Positions 63,111-64,000 of a DNA stretch of 64,000 nucleotides are shown in pieces (within the stretch, counting starts at the first letter, position 1; every line of letters begins with the position of its first letter). A program made the translations under genes and the position numbers. Source of the stretch: Dethiosulfatarculus sandiegensis (GTDB lineage Bacteria; Desulfobacterota; Desulfarculia; Desulfarculales; Desulfarculaceae); the NCBI RefSeq assembly GCF_000931935.2, contig NZ_AZAC01000004.1, positions 124,001 to 188,000 of the forward strand. Direction: 5' to 3'. The notes under the pieces were generated by a model. That model saw nothing but the letters and a program-made list of their open reading frames with translations, did no database searches and was not told where the DNA came from.

Positions 63111-64000
63111 ATGTCCAGCCGTCCCTTATTCTCAGGTAGCCTGGTTATCCTTTTAAGGGTAATCTGCCTGGCCTTTTTCCTACTTTACCTTCATCCTCCC
63201 GGCTCTGCCCGGGCCTTGGAACCCCAGCCCGGGGAGGCCCTGATGCCTTCTGAAGATGAGTTGCCTGGCTGGAAAAAACTCAAAGTTAAACGTTTTAAGC
63301 CCGGCGGTATGCATACCTGGAAAGAAATAAGCCATTTTGTGACCATGTACCGTACAGAACCCAAGGGGCCTGTGTACAGCATGATGGTTTATTTTCATGA
63401 AATGGAAAATGAAAAACAGGCCAAGGCTTATTTCAAATATATGAAACGTATTATCAGGGGGCGCTTGCGCCCCGGCCAGGAAATCAAGAATCAAAAATTT
63501 GCAGAGCCATCTATCTGCTGGTCCGGTCTGCCGAATTATGCTGATGTTTTGTTTCAAAAAGGGGCCTATGTAATACGGATTATGGACGGTAACAAGCCCA
63601 AGTGGAAGATGGGCCGGATCAGGGTTATGCATGGGCTTTTGGTTGCAAGGATCAAGGCTAAAACATCCAAGCCTCCCCCACCAATACAGAAACCAAAACC
63701 CATACCGCCGCCAGAGCCCGTGCCTCCGCCAGAGCCCATACCAGCGCCCGAGCCTGTGCCGCCGGTGGGGCGGATTCCGCCTGTGGAGCCTGTTACCGGG
63801 CCGCAGCCGGGGCCGGGCAATGGAATTTTGCCTCGACCTGAGCCCAAACCAATCAGATGGGGCTTAAAGCCCTTGATCCAAGGCGAGTCCTGTGGTCAAC
63901 AAGGGGAGCTTAGGCTGGGAGAGGTGAAAAGCCCTCTAATGGAGGTTGAGTGGGCTCGGGTTGAGATCCCCTGGCAGGGTAAATCCTTTAAACCGGCCAG
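63111..64000 (+). CDS. Exported protein with proline-rich PEP-type linker, partial
   Basis: The frame from ATG 63111 (GCAGG upstream) is open to the window's end, so at least 296 residues are encoded. A signal peptide (VICLAFFLLYLHPPGSARA) precedes a ~150-residue domain (MVYFHEMENEKQAKAYFKYM, SICWSGLPNYADVLFQKG) of unknown family. A proline-rich linker with repeats such as PPPEPVPPPEPIPAPEPVPP follows at ~190-245, then a second domain begins (WGLKPLIQGESCGQQGELRL). Such linkers often span the envelope. Function unknown. Confidence 0.65.
   Translation, partial: MSSRPLFSGSLVILLRVICLAFFLLYLHPPGSARALEPQPGEALMPSEDELPGWKKLKVKRFKPGGMHTWKEISHFVTMYRTEPKGPVYSMMVYFHEMENEKQAKAYFKYMKRIIRGRLRPGQEIKNQKFAEPSICWSGLPNYADVLFQKGAYVIRIMDGNKPKWKMGRIRVMHGLLVARIKAKTSKPPPPIQKPKPIPPPEPVPPPEPIPAPEPVPPVGRIPPVEPVTGPQPGPGNGILPRPEPKPIRWGLKPLIQGESCGQQGELRLGEVKSPLMEVEWARVEIPWQGKSFKPA

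Noticed and set aside
1..64000. tRNA, rRNA and CRISPR arrays
   Set aside because: Reading by eye found no cloverleaf T-loop signature, no rRNA segment and no regular direct-repeat array; a program search could still find a short gene.

Overview
The window looks like a chromosomal segment of a sulfate-reducing deltaproteobacterium (Desulfobacterota). The most diagnostic genes are a transmembrane redox complex of the Tmc type (membrane cytochrome b, CCG-domain iron-sulfur protein and a tetraheme cytochrome c3 at 49.9-52.5 kb) and a pyruvate:ferredoxin oxidoreductase with separate alpha and beta subunits and a fused gamma-delta subunit. NtrYX, a Gram-negative tripartite efflux system and an outer-membrane barrel protein fit the same assignment. 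The species cannot be read from the sequence.

Region by region: 0-5.3 kb is a conserved translation and secretion cluster on the minus strand (ffh-rpsP-khpA-rimM-trmD-rplS-rnhB-yraN-rsmI) with a good promoter upstream of ffh. 5.8-7.6 kb is a small stress module: a carboxymuconolactone-decarboxylase-like protein, a TetR regulator and an SMR exporter, with near-identical TetR-type operators at both promoters. 8.1-21 kb carries two RND efflux systems; the second is a complete membrane fusion protein, pump and outer-membrane channel, followed by a two-component system. 22-26 kb has a sodium symporter, a phospholipid-synthesis pair and two small unknown proteins. 26.5-33.1 kb encodes aminopeptidase N and NtrYX.

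33.7-38.9 kb (minus strand) has porGD-porA-porB, then a LarA-like DUF2088 protein encoded behind its probable GntR regulator, whose likely operators lie upstream. 39.4-46.5 kb (plus strand) has a DUF2652 cyclase-like protein, the two-step cysteine pathway (cysE-cysM) and the biotin operon bioBAFD, preceded by a perfect BirA-type operator. A 984-residue hybrid sensor kinase converges on bioD. 49.9-54.2 kb has tmcCBA, a universal stress protein and a NYN-domain protein.

54.3-58 kb is the most accessory-looking stretch: an AraC-GyrI fusion regulator, a small helix-turn-helix gene, an AT-rich gap, an XRE regulator with its own operator, and a decayed IS1182-type element inserted into a transcription terminator, with a 22-bp hairpin duplicated on both sides. 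58-64 kb has an outer-membrane protein, a methyltransferase, a betaine-homocysteine methyltransferase-like protein and three exported proteins of unknown function, the last running off the window. I saw no tRNA, rRNA or CRISPR array. No single large undescribed system is obvious; the best leads are the IS target duplication, the paired TetR operators, the GntR/DUF2088 unit, the altered RND pump and the rearranged tmc locus.
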